Assembly: GCA_002086835.1 (NCBI GenBank) | Contig: MVIG01000004.1 | Location: 310,001 to 374,000 of the forward strand | From: Mycolicibacterium porcinum | GTDB lineage: Bacteria; Actinomycetota; Actinomycetes; Mycobacteriales; Mycobacteriaceae | Direction of reading: 5' to 3' | DNA length: 64,000 nt | Part shown: in pieces, positions 1 through 12,800 of the stretch | How positions within the stretch are numbered: the first letter of the stretch is position 1 | How the letters are laid out: every line of letters begins with the position of its first letter | The notes under the pieces: generated by a model | What the model was told of the DNA's origin: nothing | What the model saw: the letters and a program-made list of their open reading frames with translations, nothing else | Database searches by the model: none | Program-made: the position numbers and the translations under genes

Positions 1-1
1 T

Positions 2-766
2 TACCGCGAGCGGGTGCGGCCCTACGCCTCGGTGCTCATGGACGAGGCGCCAGTCATGACCGAAAACCTTGCTGAACTGGTGGATCAGGGCTTCACGGCA
101 TTCAAGATCGGCTGGTGGAAGTTCGGCCGCGTGGACAGCAAGACCGACGAGCGCACCGTGGCCGCGGCCCGCGAAGCCGTCGGCGACCACATGCTGGCCG
201 TCGACGCCGGTGGTTCTGAGGCGTTCTTCCCTGGCGGGTTGTCGTGGGCCAAGCGCACTGCCGACATGCTGGCCGATTACGGCGTCGCGTGGTTCGAAGA
301 GGCACTGGCCCCCGACGATGTCGACGGTTTCGTCGAGTTGAGGCGGCATTCCAAGGTACCCATCAGCGGCGGCGAGGTGCTGACCCGTCGGCAGACGTTC
401 CTGCCCTTTCTCGACGCGGGGGCCTTCGACATCGTGCAACCCGACACCACCAAGGGTGGCGGCCTGAGCGAGTCCCGCCGCATCGGCTGGGCCGCCCAGG
501 ACCGCGGGGTGCGGCTGATCCCGCACGGCTGGAACACCGCCGTCGGGTTGGCCGCCGATCTGCATTTGGCGTCGGCGCTGGCGGCAACCGACCTCGTCGA
601 ATACAAGACCGGATCGGCCTACATCGACGAACTGGTCAGCGGCGGATGGGCTCTCGACAGCGACGGCATGCTCGCGGTGCCGGGCGGGCCCGGGCTCGGC
701 GTCACGCTGGACCGAACCGCGCTGGAGCGGTACGGCACCCGCCCGACGTTCGCCGATGCCCCATGA
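2..766 (+). CDS. Mandelate racemase/muconate lactonizing-type enzyme (enolase superfamily), 5' truncated by window edge
   Basis: The reading frame is already open at base 2, so the N-terminal capping domain lies largely outside the window; about 254 codons are visible. The visible part is the enolase-superfamily barrel. The FKIGW segment carries the usual catalytic Lys position, VDAGG, WFEEA and SGGEVL supply the three acidic metal ligands, and IPHGWNT carries the usual catalytic His of the mandelate racemase subgroup. Such enzymes abstract a proton alpha to a carboxylate, and many are sugar-acid dehydratases. The substrate cannot be read from the sequence. It ends 20 bp before the convergent nitroreductase-like gene. 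Family assignment is firm, specificity unknown. Confidence 0.85.
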   Translation, partial: YRERVRPYASVLMDEAPVMTENLAELVDQGFTAFKIGWWKFGRVDSKTDERTVAAAREAVGDHMLAVDAGGSEAFFPGGLSWAKRTADMLADYGVAWFEEALAPDDVDGFVELRRHSKVPISGGEVLTRRQTFLPFLDAGAFDIVQPDTTKGGGLSESRRIGWAAQDRGVRLIPHGWNTAVGLAADLHLASALAATDLVEYKTGSAYIDELVSGGWALDSDGMLAVPGGPGLGVTLDRTALERYGTRPTFADAP

Positions 767-786
767 CCGCGTCGGCCGGTTTCGCG

Positions 787-1404
787 CTAGTCGAACTCCG
801 GGGCCTCCGTGCGGGAGCGCTTCAGCTCCCAGAAATGGGGGTATGACGCGAACGTCACCGACGCGTCCCAGAGCTTGCCCGCCTCTTCGCCGCGCGGGAT
901 CTTCGAGAGCACCGGCCCGAAGAATGCGACACCGTTGACGTGGATGGTCGGGGTGCCGACATCGTCGCCGACGGCGTCCATGCCCTCGTGATGGCTCTTC
1001 CGCAGTGCGTCGTCGTACTTGTCCGTGGTGGCCGCCTCGGCCAGTTCGGCGGGCAGGCCGACCTCGTCGAGCGCCTGAGCGATCACCTGGTCGAGGTCTT
1101 TGTTGTCCTGGTTGTGAATCCGGAAGCCCATCGCGGTGTAGAGCGGGCTGAGGATCTCCGGACCCTTGAGTTGCTCGGCGGCGATGGCGACCCGGACCGG
1201 GCCCCAGGCCTTCTTCATCAGTTCCTGGTAGTTCTCGGGCAGGTCGCGGCCCTCGTTGAGCACCGCCAGGCTCATGACGTGGAACTGCACGTCGATATCG
1301 CGGACCTTCTCGACCTCGAGGATCCAGCGTGAGGTGATCCAGCACCACGGGCACAGCGGATCGAACCAGAATCCCGCCGTGTCTTTCTGATCCTTCTGAG
1401 CCAT
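787..1404 (-). CDS. Mycothiol-dependent nitroreductase / DsbA-like oxidoreductase (Rv2466c homologue)
   Basis: This 205-residue thioredoxin-fold protein is closely similar to M. tuberculosis Rv2466c, the mycothiol-dependent reductase that activates nitro-prodrugs. The N-terminal segment [16 protein letters not shown] holds the CPWC active site, and the GTPTIHVNG cis-Pro loop is present. I place the start at the ATG at 1402-1404, because GAGAGGA lies about 8 nt upstream; the frame extends 13 codons further to 1443 without a ribosome site. An ECF-type promoter lies upstream at 1450-1478, as expected because Rv2466c is a strong SigH target in M. tuberculosis. It is divergent from the DUF732 gene, and the pepN gene next on is the same neighbour as in M. 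tuberculosis. Confidence 0.93.
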   Translation of the reverse strand: MAQKDQKDTAGFWFDPLCPWCWITSRWILEVEKVRDIDVQFHVMSLAVLNEGRDLPENYQELMKKAWGPVRVAIAAEQLKGPEILSPLYTAMGFRIHNQDNKDLDQVIAQALDEVGLPAELAEAATTDKYDDALRKSHHEGMDAVGDDVGTPTIHVNGVAFFGPVLSKIPRGEEAGKLWDASVTFASYPHFWELKRSRTEAPEFD

Positions 1405-1449
1405 CTGTGGGTCCTCTCGATGTGGTTCAGGGCACAACTGCATTCAGCA

Positions 1450-1478
1450 CAACTCTGCACCCACAGTGAGATGTTCCC
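1450..1478 (-). promoter_or_regulatory. SigH/SigE-type ECF promoter of the Rv2466c homologue
   Basis: On the minus strand GGGAAC (1473-1478) is followed by 17 nt and GAGTTG (1450-1455). GGGAAY with GTT is the known SigH pattern in mycobacteria. Transcription would start near 1443, about 40 nt before the ATG at 1404. The -10 differs clearly from the CGACC elements found in the copper locus. Confidence 0.65.
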
Positions 1479-1525
1479 GATCCGAGTAACTATCCGCGGG
1501 CCGTTTACGACAACCTTGGTGGCCG

Positions 1526-1540
1526 GCATGTCGGACATGC
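1526..1540. promoter_or_regulatory. Perfect 15-bp palindrome between divergent genes
   Basis: GCATGTC-G-GACATGC is a perfect inverted repeat with one central base. It lies about 120 bp upstream of the minus-strand nitroreductase start and 145 bp upstream of the DUF732 start. It looks like a dimeric regulator site; no regulator is encoded next to it. The rest of 1405-1685 shows nothing else I can name. Confidence 0.4.
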
Positions 1541-1685
1541 ATGCTGAAGTCACGGCAGCAGCACAGGAAACGCATAGTGCGCGAACCTTTACCGGAACGT
1601 GTTGTTCCTGTGACCCTGGTAAACCACTGTTGCCCAAGTGAGCAGAGCGCTGTAAGGGTTCTGCGTGATAGCTGAGGAGCTCAAT

Positions 1686-2090
1686 ATGGCCGCTCGTGCC
1701 CTTCTGGCGACCGCGGGTGCCGTGGCCGCCGCCCTCGCGTTGGCAGTCCCTGCGCAGGCCGATCCGGTGCCTGCCCCCAACGATCCGACCGACAGCTCGT
1801 TCCTGAACGCGCTGAACAACGCCGGGGTGGGCTACGGCGACCCCAACAACGCCGTCCGGATGGGCCAGGACGTCTGTCCGATGCTGGTCGAGCCCGGTAA
1901 GGACTTCGCGTCGGTGGCATCCCAGATGCGCGGCGACGGCGGCATGTCCCCGCAGATGGCGTCGTTCTTCACCGGCATCGCGATCCAGATGTACTGCCCG
2001 CAGATGATGTCGTCGATCAGCGACGGTTCGATTCTGAACAACCTGGGCGCGCTGAACGGACTGGCCGGGATCGCCGGCTTCCCCCAGTAG
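1686..2090 (+). CDS. Secreted DUF732-family protein
   Basis: This is a 134-residue exported protein. The N-terminus has an Arg followed by a hydrophobic Ala/Leu/Val stretch and an AQA-DP cleavage site near residue 26, a typical Sec signal. The mature part has the DUF732 pattern: a short helical domain with FLNALNNAGV, two Cys (DVCPML and MYCPQM) that probably form a disulfide, and a conserved MxxF helix. DUF732 proteins are mycobacterial and of unknown function. I chose the ATG at 1686 because GAGGAG (1674-1679) precedes it; a GTG at 1665 gives an unlikely N-terminus. Possible promoter elements are TTGCCC-N17-TAAGGG ending about 20 bp before the ribosome site. Confidence 0.88.
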   Translation: MAARALLATAGAVAAALALAVPAQADPVPAPNDPTDSSFLNALNNAGVGYGDPNNAVRMGQDVCPMLVEPGKDFASVASQMRGDGGMSPQMASFFTGIAIQMYCPQMMSSISDGSILNNLGALNGLAGIAGFPQ

Positions 2091-2128
2091 GCCGGGTCCC
2101 GCCGACGTCCAGCCACTAGGTTGGACGG

Positions 2129-4720
<2,592 letters not shown>

Positions 4721-4730
4721 TCGCCTCTGC

Positions 4731-4797
4731 CCCGCGCGCGTGCGTGTCTGCGCCCCGACACGCCGTGTCAGAGCAGCATTCTGCGCACGCTCGCGGG
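4731..4797. repeat. Intergenic palindrome A (hairpin after pepN)
   Basis: Arms at 4731-4744 and 4784-4797 match at 13 of 14 positions (CCCGCGCGCGTGCG against the reverse complement of CGCACGCTCGCGGG), with an inner GACACG/CGTGTC pairing. Similar elements lie at 5166-5230 and 8750-8812. It may act as a terminator for pepN, but the outer-arm similarity to the other two suggests a dispersed repeat family. Confidence 0.6.
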
Positions 4798-4813
4798 CTC
4801 ATACCCTTGGTCG

Positions 4814-5152
4814 GTGGCCGTCAGCAGAACCCGCGCGGCGCGGGCCGCCCGCAAGCGCAAGCGCCGGATGGACCTCGTGGTCCACGACCTCACCGACGAG
4901 CAGTGGGAAGCCATCCAAACGGCGTGGGGCGGATGCGCCTACTGCCAGAGCGCGACGGGTCCGTTCCAGAAGGACTGCGTCATGGCCATCTCCCGCGGCG
5001 GGCGCTACACCATGGACAATGTGGTGCCGGCCTGCGCATCGTGCAATGCCAGCAAGTGCAACTTCGAGGTCAGCACCTGGATGCGGCGCAAGCGCCTTGA
5101 CGAGCGGGCGTTCTTGACGCGCTATGTGGAGATCCGCGCCGGCCTGGCGTAG
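4814..5152 (+). CDS. Small HNH endonuclease-like protein
   Basis: This is a 112-residue protein with an Arg/Lys-rich start (RTRAARAARKRKRR). It has a zinc-knuckle HNH core: CAYC near residue 41, an acidic turn with DNVVPACASCNASK, and a second CxxC. This layout (CxxC-x-HNH-CxxC) is typical of free-standing HNH nucleases, although the first His of the motif is not obvious (ISRGGRYTMDN replaces the usual DHxxP), so activity is uncertain. The start is a GTG at 4814; the upstream region is occupied by palindrome A. The gene is flanked on both sides by related palindromes. Function is unknown. Confidence 0.75.
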   Translation: MAVSRTRAARAARKRKRRMDLVVHDLTDEQWEAIQTAWGGCAYCQSATGPFQKDCVMAISRGGRYTMDNVVPACASCNASKCNFEVSTWMRRKRLDERAFLTRYVEIRAGLA

Positions 5153-5165
5153 GCATCTCGCCGGT

Positions 5166-5230
5166 CCGCGACCGTGCGCAAAACGCCGACCGCGAGCGGC
5201 GTGTCGGACAGCAGACACGCACGCTCGCGG
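5166..5230. repeat. Intergenic palindrome B
   Basis: Arms at 5166-5178 and 5218-5230 match at 12 of 13 positions (CCGCGACCGTGCG against the reverse complement of CGCACGCTCGCGG). The second arm is the same sequence as the second arm of palindrome A. It lies between the converging HNH and DUF5130 genes, so it could be a bidirectional terminator. Confidence 0.6.
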
Positions 5231-5251
5231 TGCAAAGGACCCCTGAAAAAA

Positions 5252-5942
<691 letters not shown>

Positions 5943-6000
5943 GCGCAAACCGTATCAGCCGCAATGCGTCGGCGCGCCGAGAGTGCCCAGCAAGTCGGCC

Positions 6001-6645
6001 TCACGCGGCTCCTTCGCCGAGGTAACGCACCCAGGCCGGGTCGAGCTCCTTGATCGTCGACAGCAGTCGCCAGTGCTGGCCTTTCGGCGGCATCGGCACA
6101 CAGCGCAGTGACCAGCCCAGTTCTGCGAGCAGCCGGTCCGCCTTGCGGTGATTGCACGCCGCGCACGCCGCGACGCAGTTCTCCCAGGAATGCTCGCCCC
6201 CGCGGCTCCGCGGGATGACGTGGTCGACGGTGTCGGCCCGCCCACCGCAGTACGCACACCGGAAGCGGTCACGGTGCATGAGCGCGGCGCGCGTCATCGG
6301 GATGCGGGCCCGGTAAGGCACCCGCACATAGGTGCGCAGCCGGATCACCGAGGGCACCACGATGGTGCGGGTGGCCGAGTGGATGACCGGCCCGGACGGG
6401 TCGTCGTGGACGACGTCAGCCTTGCCGCACATCACCATGATCACCGCGCGCCGCAGCGGCAGCGCGGTCAGCGGTTCATACGTGGAGTTGAGGAGCAGGA
6501 CGCGGCGGCGGCCCCACAGGGACGCGTCGGGCGCCGCGGTGGGAAGTACCTCGACGCTGTGCAGGGGGCGATTTGGCACATGGGGTCCCGATGGGCCGGG
6601 AATGTGGCCGGTCCGTCGTATATGGCCTTTTTTGCTGTGCGCCAT
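6001..6645 (-). CDS. HNH endonuclease family protein (Rv2469c homologue)
   Basis: This 214-residue protein has a low-complexity basic N-terminus, then a domain typical of actinobacterial HNH proteins (RRVLLLNSTYEPL... LRRAVIMVMCGKADVV) and a C-terminal HNH nuclease module. The module contains CAYCG, TVDHVIPRSRGG (His-containing), WENCVAACAACNHRKADR, and so holds two zinc CxxC pairs plus the HNH residues. I start at the ATG at 6643-6645 because GGAGG precedes it by about 5 nt; the longer frame to 7197 is an antisense shadow over glbO. It is divergent from glbO, as in M. tuberculosis. The target DNA is unknown. Confidence 0.88.
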   Translation of the reverse strand: MAHSKKGHIRRTGHIPGPSGPHVPNRPLHSVEVLPTAAPDASLWGRRRVLLLNSTYEPLTALPLRRAVIMVMCGKADVVHDDPSGPVIHSATRTIVVPSVIRLRTYVRVPYRARIPMTRAALMHRDRFRCAYCGGRADTVDHVIPRSRGGEHSWENCVAACAACNHRKADRLLAELGWSLRCVPMPPKGQHWRLLSTIKELDPAWVRYLGEGAA

Positions 6646-6789
6646 GGAGCCTCCGAGGAGACAGTCCACCACGGATCCAGGAGATACGCACGAAAATTCT
6701 TTGTGTGTTCGCAGGTCAGTCCAATGAACACCAGGTGACGACAGTGCCGTGACCGGCGCCGACGTGCCGTCAGGCCACAATGGACCACA

Positions 6790-7194
6790 ATGAGTGACGT
6801 GACGCAGGTGCAGCGATCTTTCTACGACGAAGTCGGTGGGCACGAGACGTTCGCGGCGATCGTGTCGCGCTTCTACCAGCTGGTGCGCGAGGACGAGATT
6901 CTGTTGCCGTTGTATCCCGAGGACGACATCGACGGCGCCGAGGAGCGGCTGCGGATGTTCCTCGAGCAGTACTGGGGCGGCCCGCGGACGTACTCCGACC
7001 AGCGCGGCCATCCGCGGCTGCGGATGCGGCACGCCCCGTTCCGGATCGGATACCTCGAGCGTGACGCCTGGCTGCGCTGCATGCACACCGCGGTGGCCTC
7101 GATCGACTCGACCACGCTGGACGACCCACACCGCCGCGCGTTGCTCGATTACCTGAACATGGCCGCGGACTCGATGGTGAACTCGGCGTTCTGA
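6790..7194 (+). CDS. glbO: Truncated hemoglobin O (group II)
   Basis: This 134-residue heme protein is closely related to Rv2470. The key residues of trHbO can be placed: Tyr29 (B10), Tyr42 (CD1), proximal His81 (F8, in RMRHAPF) and Trp94 (G8, in DAWLRC). These polar distal residues stabilise bound oxygen, and the family is linked to oxygen/NO chemistry and peroxidase activity. An ATG at 6790 is used here; GTG codons a few residues later could be the real start because the M. tuberculosis protein is a little shorter. The aglA start follows the stop after one base, so the two form an operon. Confidence 0.94.
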   Translation: MSDVTQVQRSFYDEVGGHETFAAIVSRFYQLVREDEILLPLYPEDDIDGAEERLRMFLEQYWGGPRTYSDQRGHPRLRMRHAPFRIGYLERDAWLRCMHTAVASIDSTTLDDPHRRALLDYLNMAADSMVNSAF

Positions 7195-7195
7195 C

Positions 7196-8746
7196 ATGCG
7201 CCGGTGGTGGGCAGACGCGGTTTTCTACCAGGTCTATCCCCGCTCGTTCGCCGACAGCAACGGCGACGGGGTCGGTGACCTCGACGGGCTGAGTGCCAGG
7301 CTGGACTATCTGGCAACGCTCGGCGTCGATGCTCTGTGGCTCAACCCCGTCATGGTGTCGCCGATGGCCGACCACGGTTATGACGTCGCCGATCCGCGTG
7401 ATGTCGACGCGCTGTTCGGCGGCATCGCCGCCCTGGACCGCCTGCTCGACGCCGCGCACGCCCGCGGGATCCGGGTGACCATGGACCTGGTGCCCAACCA
7501 CACCAGTTCGGCGCACCCGTGGTTCGTCGAGGCCCTGGCCGATCCACGCCGTCGCGACCGCTACATCTTCCGTGACGGCCGCGGCCCGCACGGTGAGGCG
7601 CCACCCAACAACTGGGTCTCGGTGTTCGGCGGTCCGGCCTGGACCCGCGTCACCGAGCCCGACGGCAGCCCGGGCCAGTGGTATCTGCACCTGTTCGATC
7701 CCGCCCAGCCAGACCTGAACTGGACCCACCCGGCGGTGTTCGAGGACCTGGAGAAGACGCTGCGGTTCTGGCTGAACCGCGGGGTCGACGGGTTCCGGAT
7801 CGACGTGGCCCACGGCATGGCCAAGCCACCCGAGTTGCCCGACATGGCGGTCACCGACACCGCGCTGCTGCGCAACAGCGACGACGACCCCCGGTTCGAC
7901 AACGACAGCGTGCACGACATCCATCGCTTCATTCGCAGGGTGCTCGACGACTATCCCGACGCGGTGGCCGTCGGTGAGGTCTGGGTGCACGGCAATGAAC
8001 GCTTCGCCAGGTATCTGCGTCCCGACGAGCTCCACCTCGGCTTCAATTTCCGGCTGGTGCAAGCGGATTTCGATGCCGGCGAGGTCCACGACGCGATCGA
8101 CAACGCGATCGTCGCGGCCGATCTCGCCGGGGCGACACCCACGTGGACGTTGTCCAACCACGACGTGGAACGTGAGGTCACCCGCTACGGTGGCGGCGTC
8201 CGAGGGCTGGCGCGGGCCCGGGCGATGGCCCTGGTGATGCTGGCCCTGCCGGGCGCGGTCTTCGTCTACAACGGCGAGGAGCTCGGGCTGCCCAATGTGG
8301 ACCTGCCCGACGAGGCGCTCCAGGATCCGGTGTGGGAGCGCTCCGGCCACACCGAACGCGGGCGCGACGGATGCCGCGTGCCGATGCCGTGGTCGGGCGA
8401 TACTCCGCCGTTCGGGTTCTCCTCGAACCCCGGCACCTGGCTGCCGATGCCCGCCGAATGGGCGGCGTTGACAGTGCGGCGCCAGCAGGACGATCCGTCG
8501 TCGACGCTGGAGTTCTATCGGCGGGCCATCCAATTGCGCTCCAGCCGTGCGGAATTCACCGGAAGCAGGATCGAGCTGGAGCACTCGGGCGATGTGCTGA
8601 CGATGCGGCGCGAAGGTGGCCTGGTGTGTGTCCTCAACACCGGCGCCGGGCCGGTTCCGTTGCCGCCCGGCGAGGTGCTGTTGAGCAGTGGTGAGCTGAC
8701 GGACGCCCTGCTGCCCGCCGACACCGCCGCCTGGCTGGTCCAGTAA
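7196..8746 (+). CDS. aglA: Alpha-glucosidase, GH13 family
   Basis: This 516-residue cytosolic glycoside hydrolase is homologous to Rv2471. GH13 region I is VPNHTS, and the catalytic nucleophile is Asp203 in GFRIDVAHG. The acid/base is Glu261 in VGEVWV and the transition-state stabiliser is Asp323 in SNHDVE. The length and the RWWADAVFYQVYPRSFADSNGDGVGDL start fit oligo-1,6-/alpha-1,4-glucosidases of the oligosaccharide branch. The start ATG is one base after the glbO stop. A strong hairpin (8750-8812) follows and probably ends this operon and the convergent one. Confidence 0.93.
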   Translation: MRRWWADAVFYQVYPRSFADSNGDGVGDLDGLSARLDYLATLGVDALWLNPVMVSPMADHGYDVADPRDVDALFGGIAALDRLLDAAHARGIRVTMDLVPNHTSSAHPWFVEALADPRRRDRYIFRDGRGPHGEAPPNNWVSVFGGPAWTRVTEPDGSPGQWYLHLFDPAQPDLNWTHPAVFEDLEKTLRFWLNRGVDGFRIDVAHGMAKPPELPDMAVTDTALLRNSDDDPRFDNDSVHDIHRFIRRVLDDYPDAVAVGEVWVHGNERFARYLRPDELHLGFNFRLVQADFDAGEVHDAIDNAIVAADLAGATPTWTLSNHDVEREVTRYGGGVRGLARARAMALVMLALPGAVFVYNGEELGLPNVDLPDEALQDPVWERSGHTERGRDGCRVPMPWSGDTPPFGFSSNPGTWLPMPAEWAALTVRRQQDDPSSTLEFYRRAIQLRSSRAEFTGSRIELEHSGDVLTMRREGGLVCVLNTGAGPVPLPPGEVLLSSGELTDALLPADTAAWLVQ

Positions 8747-8749
8747 TCC

Positions 8750-8812
8750 CCGCGAGCAGACGCAAAAACCCTAAATATCAATGATTTTGGGGGGTTTCAC
8801 GTCTGCTCGCGG
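8750..8812. terminator. Perfect-arm palindrome C, probable bidirectional terminator
   Basis: Perfect 13-bp arms (CCGCGAGCAGACG at 8750-8762 and its complement at 8800-8812) are continued inward by AAACCC/GGGTTT pairing around an AT-rich loop. It sits between the convergent stops of aglA and the Rv2474c homologue. The outer GCGAGC core is shared with palindromes A and B. Confidence 0.75.
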
Positions 8813-8820
8813 AAGAAAAC

Positions 8821-9477
8821 TCAGCCCAGGATCAGCGCGGCGCTGTCACGACGGCGGTACACCGAGCCAAACCGGGCGTCGATACGCAGCCACGACGGGT
8901 GGGCGCGCACCCGGACGATCTCCTGTTCGCTGACCTCGTTACCGGTCTGCGGCAGAAACCCCATGGCGGTCAAAGCGAACACGCACCGCATCGGCACGCC
9001 GACGTTGTATTCGCCGGCACTGACGGCGATCACCTCCTGATCGAGCAGGGAGGCCGGCGGCCCGTGGGCGCTGCTGTGCTCGCGGGCCAGTGCACCGCCC
9101 TGCTGAGCCAGGTCGAGCATCACCCGCGCGGGCACGTCGTCGAGGTGGACGAAACCGTCCTCGGGCGGCAGCCCACCGCGCCACGACGAGTCCATCGGGA
9201 AGCCCGGATCGATGTATCCGCCTTCGGCAGCGGACAATCCGGTCACCAGTGCGTCGGCTCCCGCGGACAGGTCCGACGGACGCACCCGGCCGGTCACCAC
9301 GCGGCTGGCCAGCACCTCCAAGCCGGTCGCCACCCACGCCACCGCCCGTCCACCGGTGCGGTCGCGTAACCGCACCACCGCGGCATCGTCGAGCCGCAGG
9401 GCACGATCGAGGAACGTCGCGAGATCCCTACGGTCGCGCGGATCATCGATCCACAGGCCGCGCTCCGGGGCGGTCAT
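8821..9477 (-). CDS. Conserved protein of unknown function (Rv2474c homologue)
   Basis: This 218-residue soluble protein has no recognised catalytic motif. It starts with LWIDDPRDRRDLATFLDRAL and has conserved Gly/Pro-rich stretches (YIDPGFPMDSSW, VGVPMRCVFALTAMGFLP). There are no membrane segments. The ATG overlaps the thioesterase stop (ATGA at 9474-9477), so the two are translationally coupled. The gene keeps the same place beside the Rv2475c and gdh homologues as in M. tuberculosis. I cannot suggest a function beyond co-expression with a thioesterase. Confidence 0.85.
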   Translation of the reverse strand: MTAPERGLWIDDPRDRRDLATFLDRALRLDDAAVVRLRDRTGGRAVAWVATGLEVLASRVVTGRVRPSDLSAGADALVTGLSAAEGGYIDPGFPMDSSWRGGLPPEDGFVHLDDVPARVMLDLAQQGGALAREHSSAHGPPASLLDQEVIAVSAGEYNVGVPMRCVFALTAMGFLPQTGNEVSEQEIVRVRAHPSWLRIDARFGSVYRRRDSAALILG

Positions 9478-9881
9478 CGCAGATGGCTCTCCAGATAGCC
9501 ACGCTGCTCGGCCGTCAGGCGTTCCAGGCGCTGCTCGGCGATGTGCACCGCGGCGAGTTGAGTCTCGCCGATCACCGACGGCTTGGAGTCCAGAGCCGCG
9601 TTGAGCGAGCGCACCTCATAGCCGATGGTGAAGTCGACGGCGCGCACCCGCTTGGACCACATGGTCACCTGAAGCGGCGAGTCCACCAGCCGCAGCTGGC
9701 CCTTGTACTTGATGTTGACATCGGCGATCAGCAGCCCGATGGTGTCGATCGTGGCGCCGAAAGGCTCACGCAGGAACGGTATCCGGGCCTCTTCGAGGAG
9801 CGTCACCATGGTGGCGTGATTGATGTGCTGGTACATGTCGATGTCCGACCAGCGCACATGCACCGGCGTTGTAAAACTCAC
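9474..9881 (-). CDS. Acyl-CoA thioesterase, hot-dog fold (Rv2475c homologue)
   Basis: This 135-residue single hot-dog domain protein has the 4-hydroxybenzoyl-CoA thioesterase/YbgC signature near the N-terminus: [17 protein letters not shown], where the Asp is the catalytic acid. Such enzymes hydrolyse short or aromatic acyl-CoAs; the substrate here is unknown. The GTG start overlaps the gdh stop by 4 bp (GTGA, 9878-9881) and its stop overlaps the next start by 4 bp, so it is the middle of a tightly coupled gdh-thioesterase-Rv2474c operon. Confidence 0.9.
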   Translation of the reverse strand: MSFTTPVHVRWSDIDMYQHINHATMVTLLEEARIPFLREPFGATIDTIGLLIADVNIKYKGQLRLVDSPLQVTMWSKRVRAVDFTIGYEVRSLNAALDSKPSVIGETQLAAVHIAEQRLERLTAEQRGYLESHLR

Positions 9882-12800
9882 GCAGTCGTTCCCGTTCCAC
9901 TCGTTCGTGTCATGCTGCGGATCTGACGCGCCGCCACAGACAGCGTCGCCAGGTCCTGCTCACCATCTTGGTATATCTCGGTCAGCGTGCGGCGGGCGCG
10001 GGTCACCCTGGAGCTGTTGGTCAGCTCCCACTCGGCGATCTTCTCCTCGCCGGTCTCGTCGGGTTCGCCGACGGCCAGCACGTCGAAGCACAGCGCCCGA
10101 AGCGAACCGTAGATGTCATCGCGAATCGCCAACCGCGCCAAGGAATGCCACCGGTCGTCGCGGCCCAGTCGCGACACCGCGGTGAGCAGCCCGTCGGCGC
10201 CGAGGCGGTCCATCAGCGCGAAGTAGGTGTCGGCCACCTCTGCCGCGTCCCGGTCGACGATGTCGGAGATGTCGATCACGTCGAGCAGGCTGTACTGGTA
10301 CAGCCCCGTCGCCACCGCGTACGCCAAATCGTCGGGCACCCCTTGCGCGGAGAACTCCCCCGCCTCTTTCTCGACGATGGCCTTGTCGTCACCGCGCAGC
10401 CACTGCGGCATCTGCGGGCGCAGGGCGGACACCTGCGCGGCGAACCGGTTGATCTCGGCGCCGACGGCCAGCGGTTGCGGACGGTAGTTGAGCAGCCAGC
10501 GCCCGGCCCGGTCCACCAGCCGGCGCAGATCCAGCGTCATCCGGTCGGTCACGGACACCGGCACCCCGTCGTCGCCGGCGGCCCGAATCTCGCGCCACAC
10601 CTTGCCGACCCCGAAGATGGCGTCCGTGGCGACGTAGCTGCGTACCGCGTCGACCGGGCCGACCCCGACGTCCTCGGTGATGCGGTAGGCGTAGCTGATC
10701 CCGCTGGTGTCGACGAGATCGTTGACCAGCATGGTGGTGACGATCTCCCGGCGCAGCTGGTGCGACCGGATCTCGCTGGTGAACTGGTCGCGCAGCTTCT
10801 CCGGGAAGTACAGCGGCAGCCGGGACGCGAACACCTCCTGATCGGGCAGGTCGCTGGCCAGCACGTCATCTTTGAGATTGAGTTTGACGTGGGCCATCAG
10901 GGTGGCCAATTCCGGTGAGGTCAAACCGATTCCGGCGTCGACGCGGCGCCGGATCTCCTTCTCCGAGGGCAACGCCTCTAGCTCGCGGTTGAGCCCGCGG
11001 TTGGCCACGAACTCCTTGATCATCCGGGCGTGCACCGTGAGCATGCTCGCGGAGTTGGCCCGGCTGGTCCCCATGAGGTCGTTCTGGTCCTTGTTGTCGG
11101 TCAGCACCAGCGCACCGACTTCGTCGGTCATCGACAACAGCAGCTCGGTGCGTTCGTCGGGACTGACCTTGCCCGCGGTGACCAGCGAGTCGATCAGGAT
11201 CTTGATGTTGACCTCGTGGTCCGAGCAATCCACGCCGGCCGAGTTGTCCAGTGCGTCAGTGTTGATCCGGCCGCCGGCCAGGTCGAATTCGATGCGTCCG
11301 AGCGAGGTCACACCGAGGTTGCCGCCCTCGCCGATGACCTTGGCCCGCACCTCGTTCCCGTTCACCCGGATCTGGTCGTTGGCGCGATCACCGACGTCGG
11401 CCTCGGTCTCGGCCTTGACGTAGGTGCCGATACCGCCGTTCCACAGCAGGTCCACCGGCGCCTTCAGAATCGCCTTCATCAGCGCGGGCGGCGTGAGTTC
11501 CGCTACGTCAGAGTCGATCCCGAGTGCCGCGCGGGCCTGCGGGCTGATCGGAATGGACTTCTGCTGACGGCTGAAGACGCCGCCGCCCTCGCTGATCAGC
11601 TTGGCATCGTAGTCCTCCCAGCTGGACCGCGGCAGCTCGAACAGGCGCTTGCGTTCCACCCACGACACCGCGGCGTCGGGATTGGGATCGACGAAGATGT
11701 GCCGGTGATCGAAGGCGGCGATCAGTCTGATGTGCTTGGACAGCAACATGCCGTTGCCGAACACGTCGCCGCTCATGTCACCGACGCCGACGACGGTGAA
11801 GTCCTGGGTCTGGGTATCCACGCCCATCTCCCGGAAGTGCCGCTTCACCGACTCCCACGCACCCTTGGCGGTGATCCCCATGGCCTTGTGGTCGTAGCCG
11901 ATCGATCCACCCGAGGCGAACGCGTCGCCGAGCCAGAAGCCGTACGACTTGGCGACCTCGTTGGCGATGTCGGAGAACGTGGCCGTGCCCTTGTCGGCCG
12001 CCACCACCAGATAGGCGTCCTCCCCGTCGCGGCGCACCACATCCGGAGGCGTGACGACGGCACCGGTCTGTTTGTCGACGTTGTCGGTCACGTCGAGTAG
12101 CCCGGAGATGAAAAGCTGGTAGCACGCAACGCTTTCGGCGCGGGTCGCCTCACGGTCGACGGCAGCGTCACCGGTCGGCTCCGGCGGTCGCTTGACCACG
12201 AACCCGCCCTTGGCGCCCACCGGCACGATGACCGCGTTCTTCACCGCCTGCGCTTTGACCAGACCGAGGATCTCGGTGCGGAAGTCCTCGCGGCGGTCCG
12301 ACCAGCGCAACCCGCCGCGGGCGACGAAACCGAACCGCAGGTGCACACCCTCCACCCGGGGCGAGTACACGAAGATCTCGAACTTGGGCCGCGGCAACGG
12401 CAGCTCGTTGATCAGGCCGGGATTCAGCTTCATCGCCAGCACACCGCGCTGCCGGGCCGAGTTGGGATGCTGCACAAAATAGTTGGTGCGCAGTGTGGCC
12501 TGGATCAGGGTCGCGAATGCCCGCAGCACCCGGTCGGTGTCCAGGCTGACCAGGGCGTCGATGTCGGCGGCCACCGCAGCGGCCGCTCCCTGGGCGTCCC
12601 GGCTGCCCGCGGTGTCCTCGGACGGGTCGAACAGCGCCTCGAACAGCTGCACCAACGACCTTGTGGTGTGCGGGTTCTCGTTGACCACCGATTCGATATG
12701 TGACTGGCTGTACGGGAACCCCGCCTGGCGCAGGTACTTCGCGTAGGCGCGCAGGATCACCACCTGCTGCCAGGTCAGGTCGGCACGCAGCACCAGCTCG

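Noticed and set aside
6646-7197. N-terminal extension of the HNH (Rv2469c-like) frame
   Set aside because: The extra residues are antisense to glbO, while an ATG with a good GGAGG site starts at 6645.
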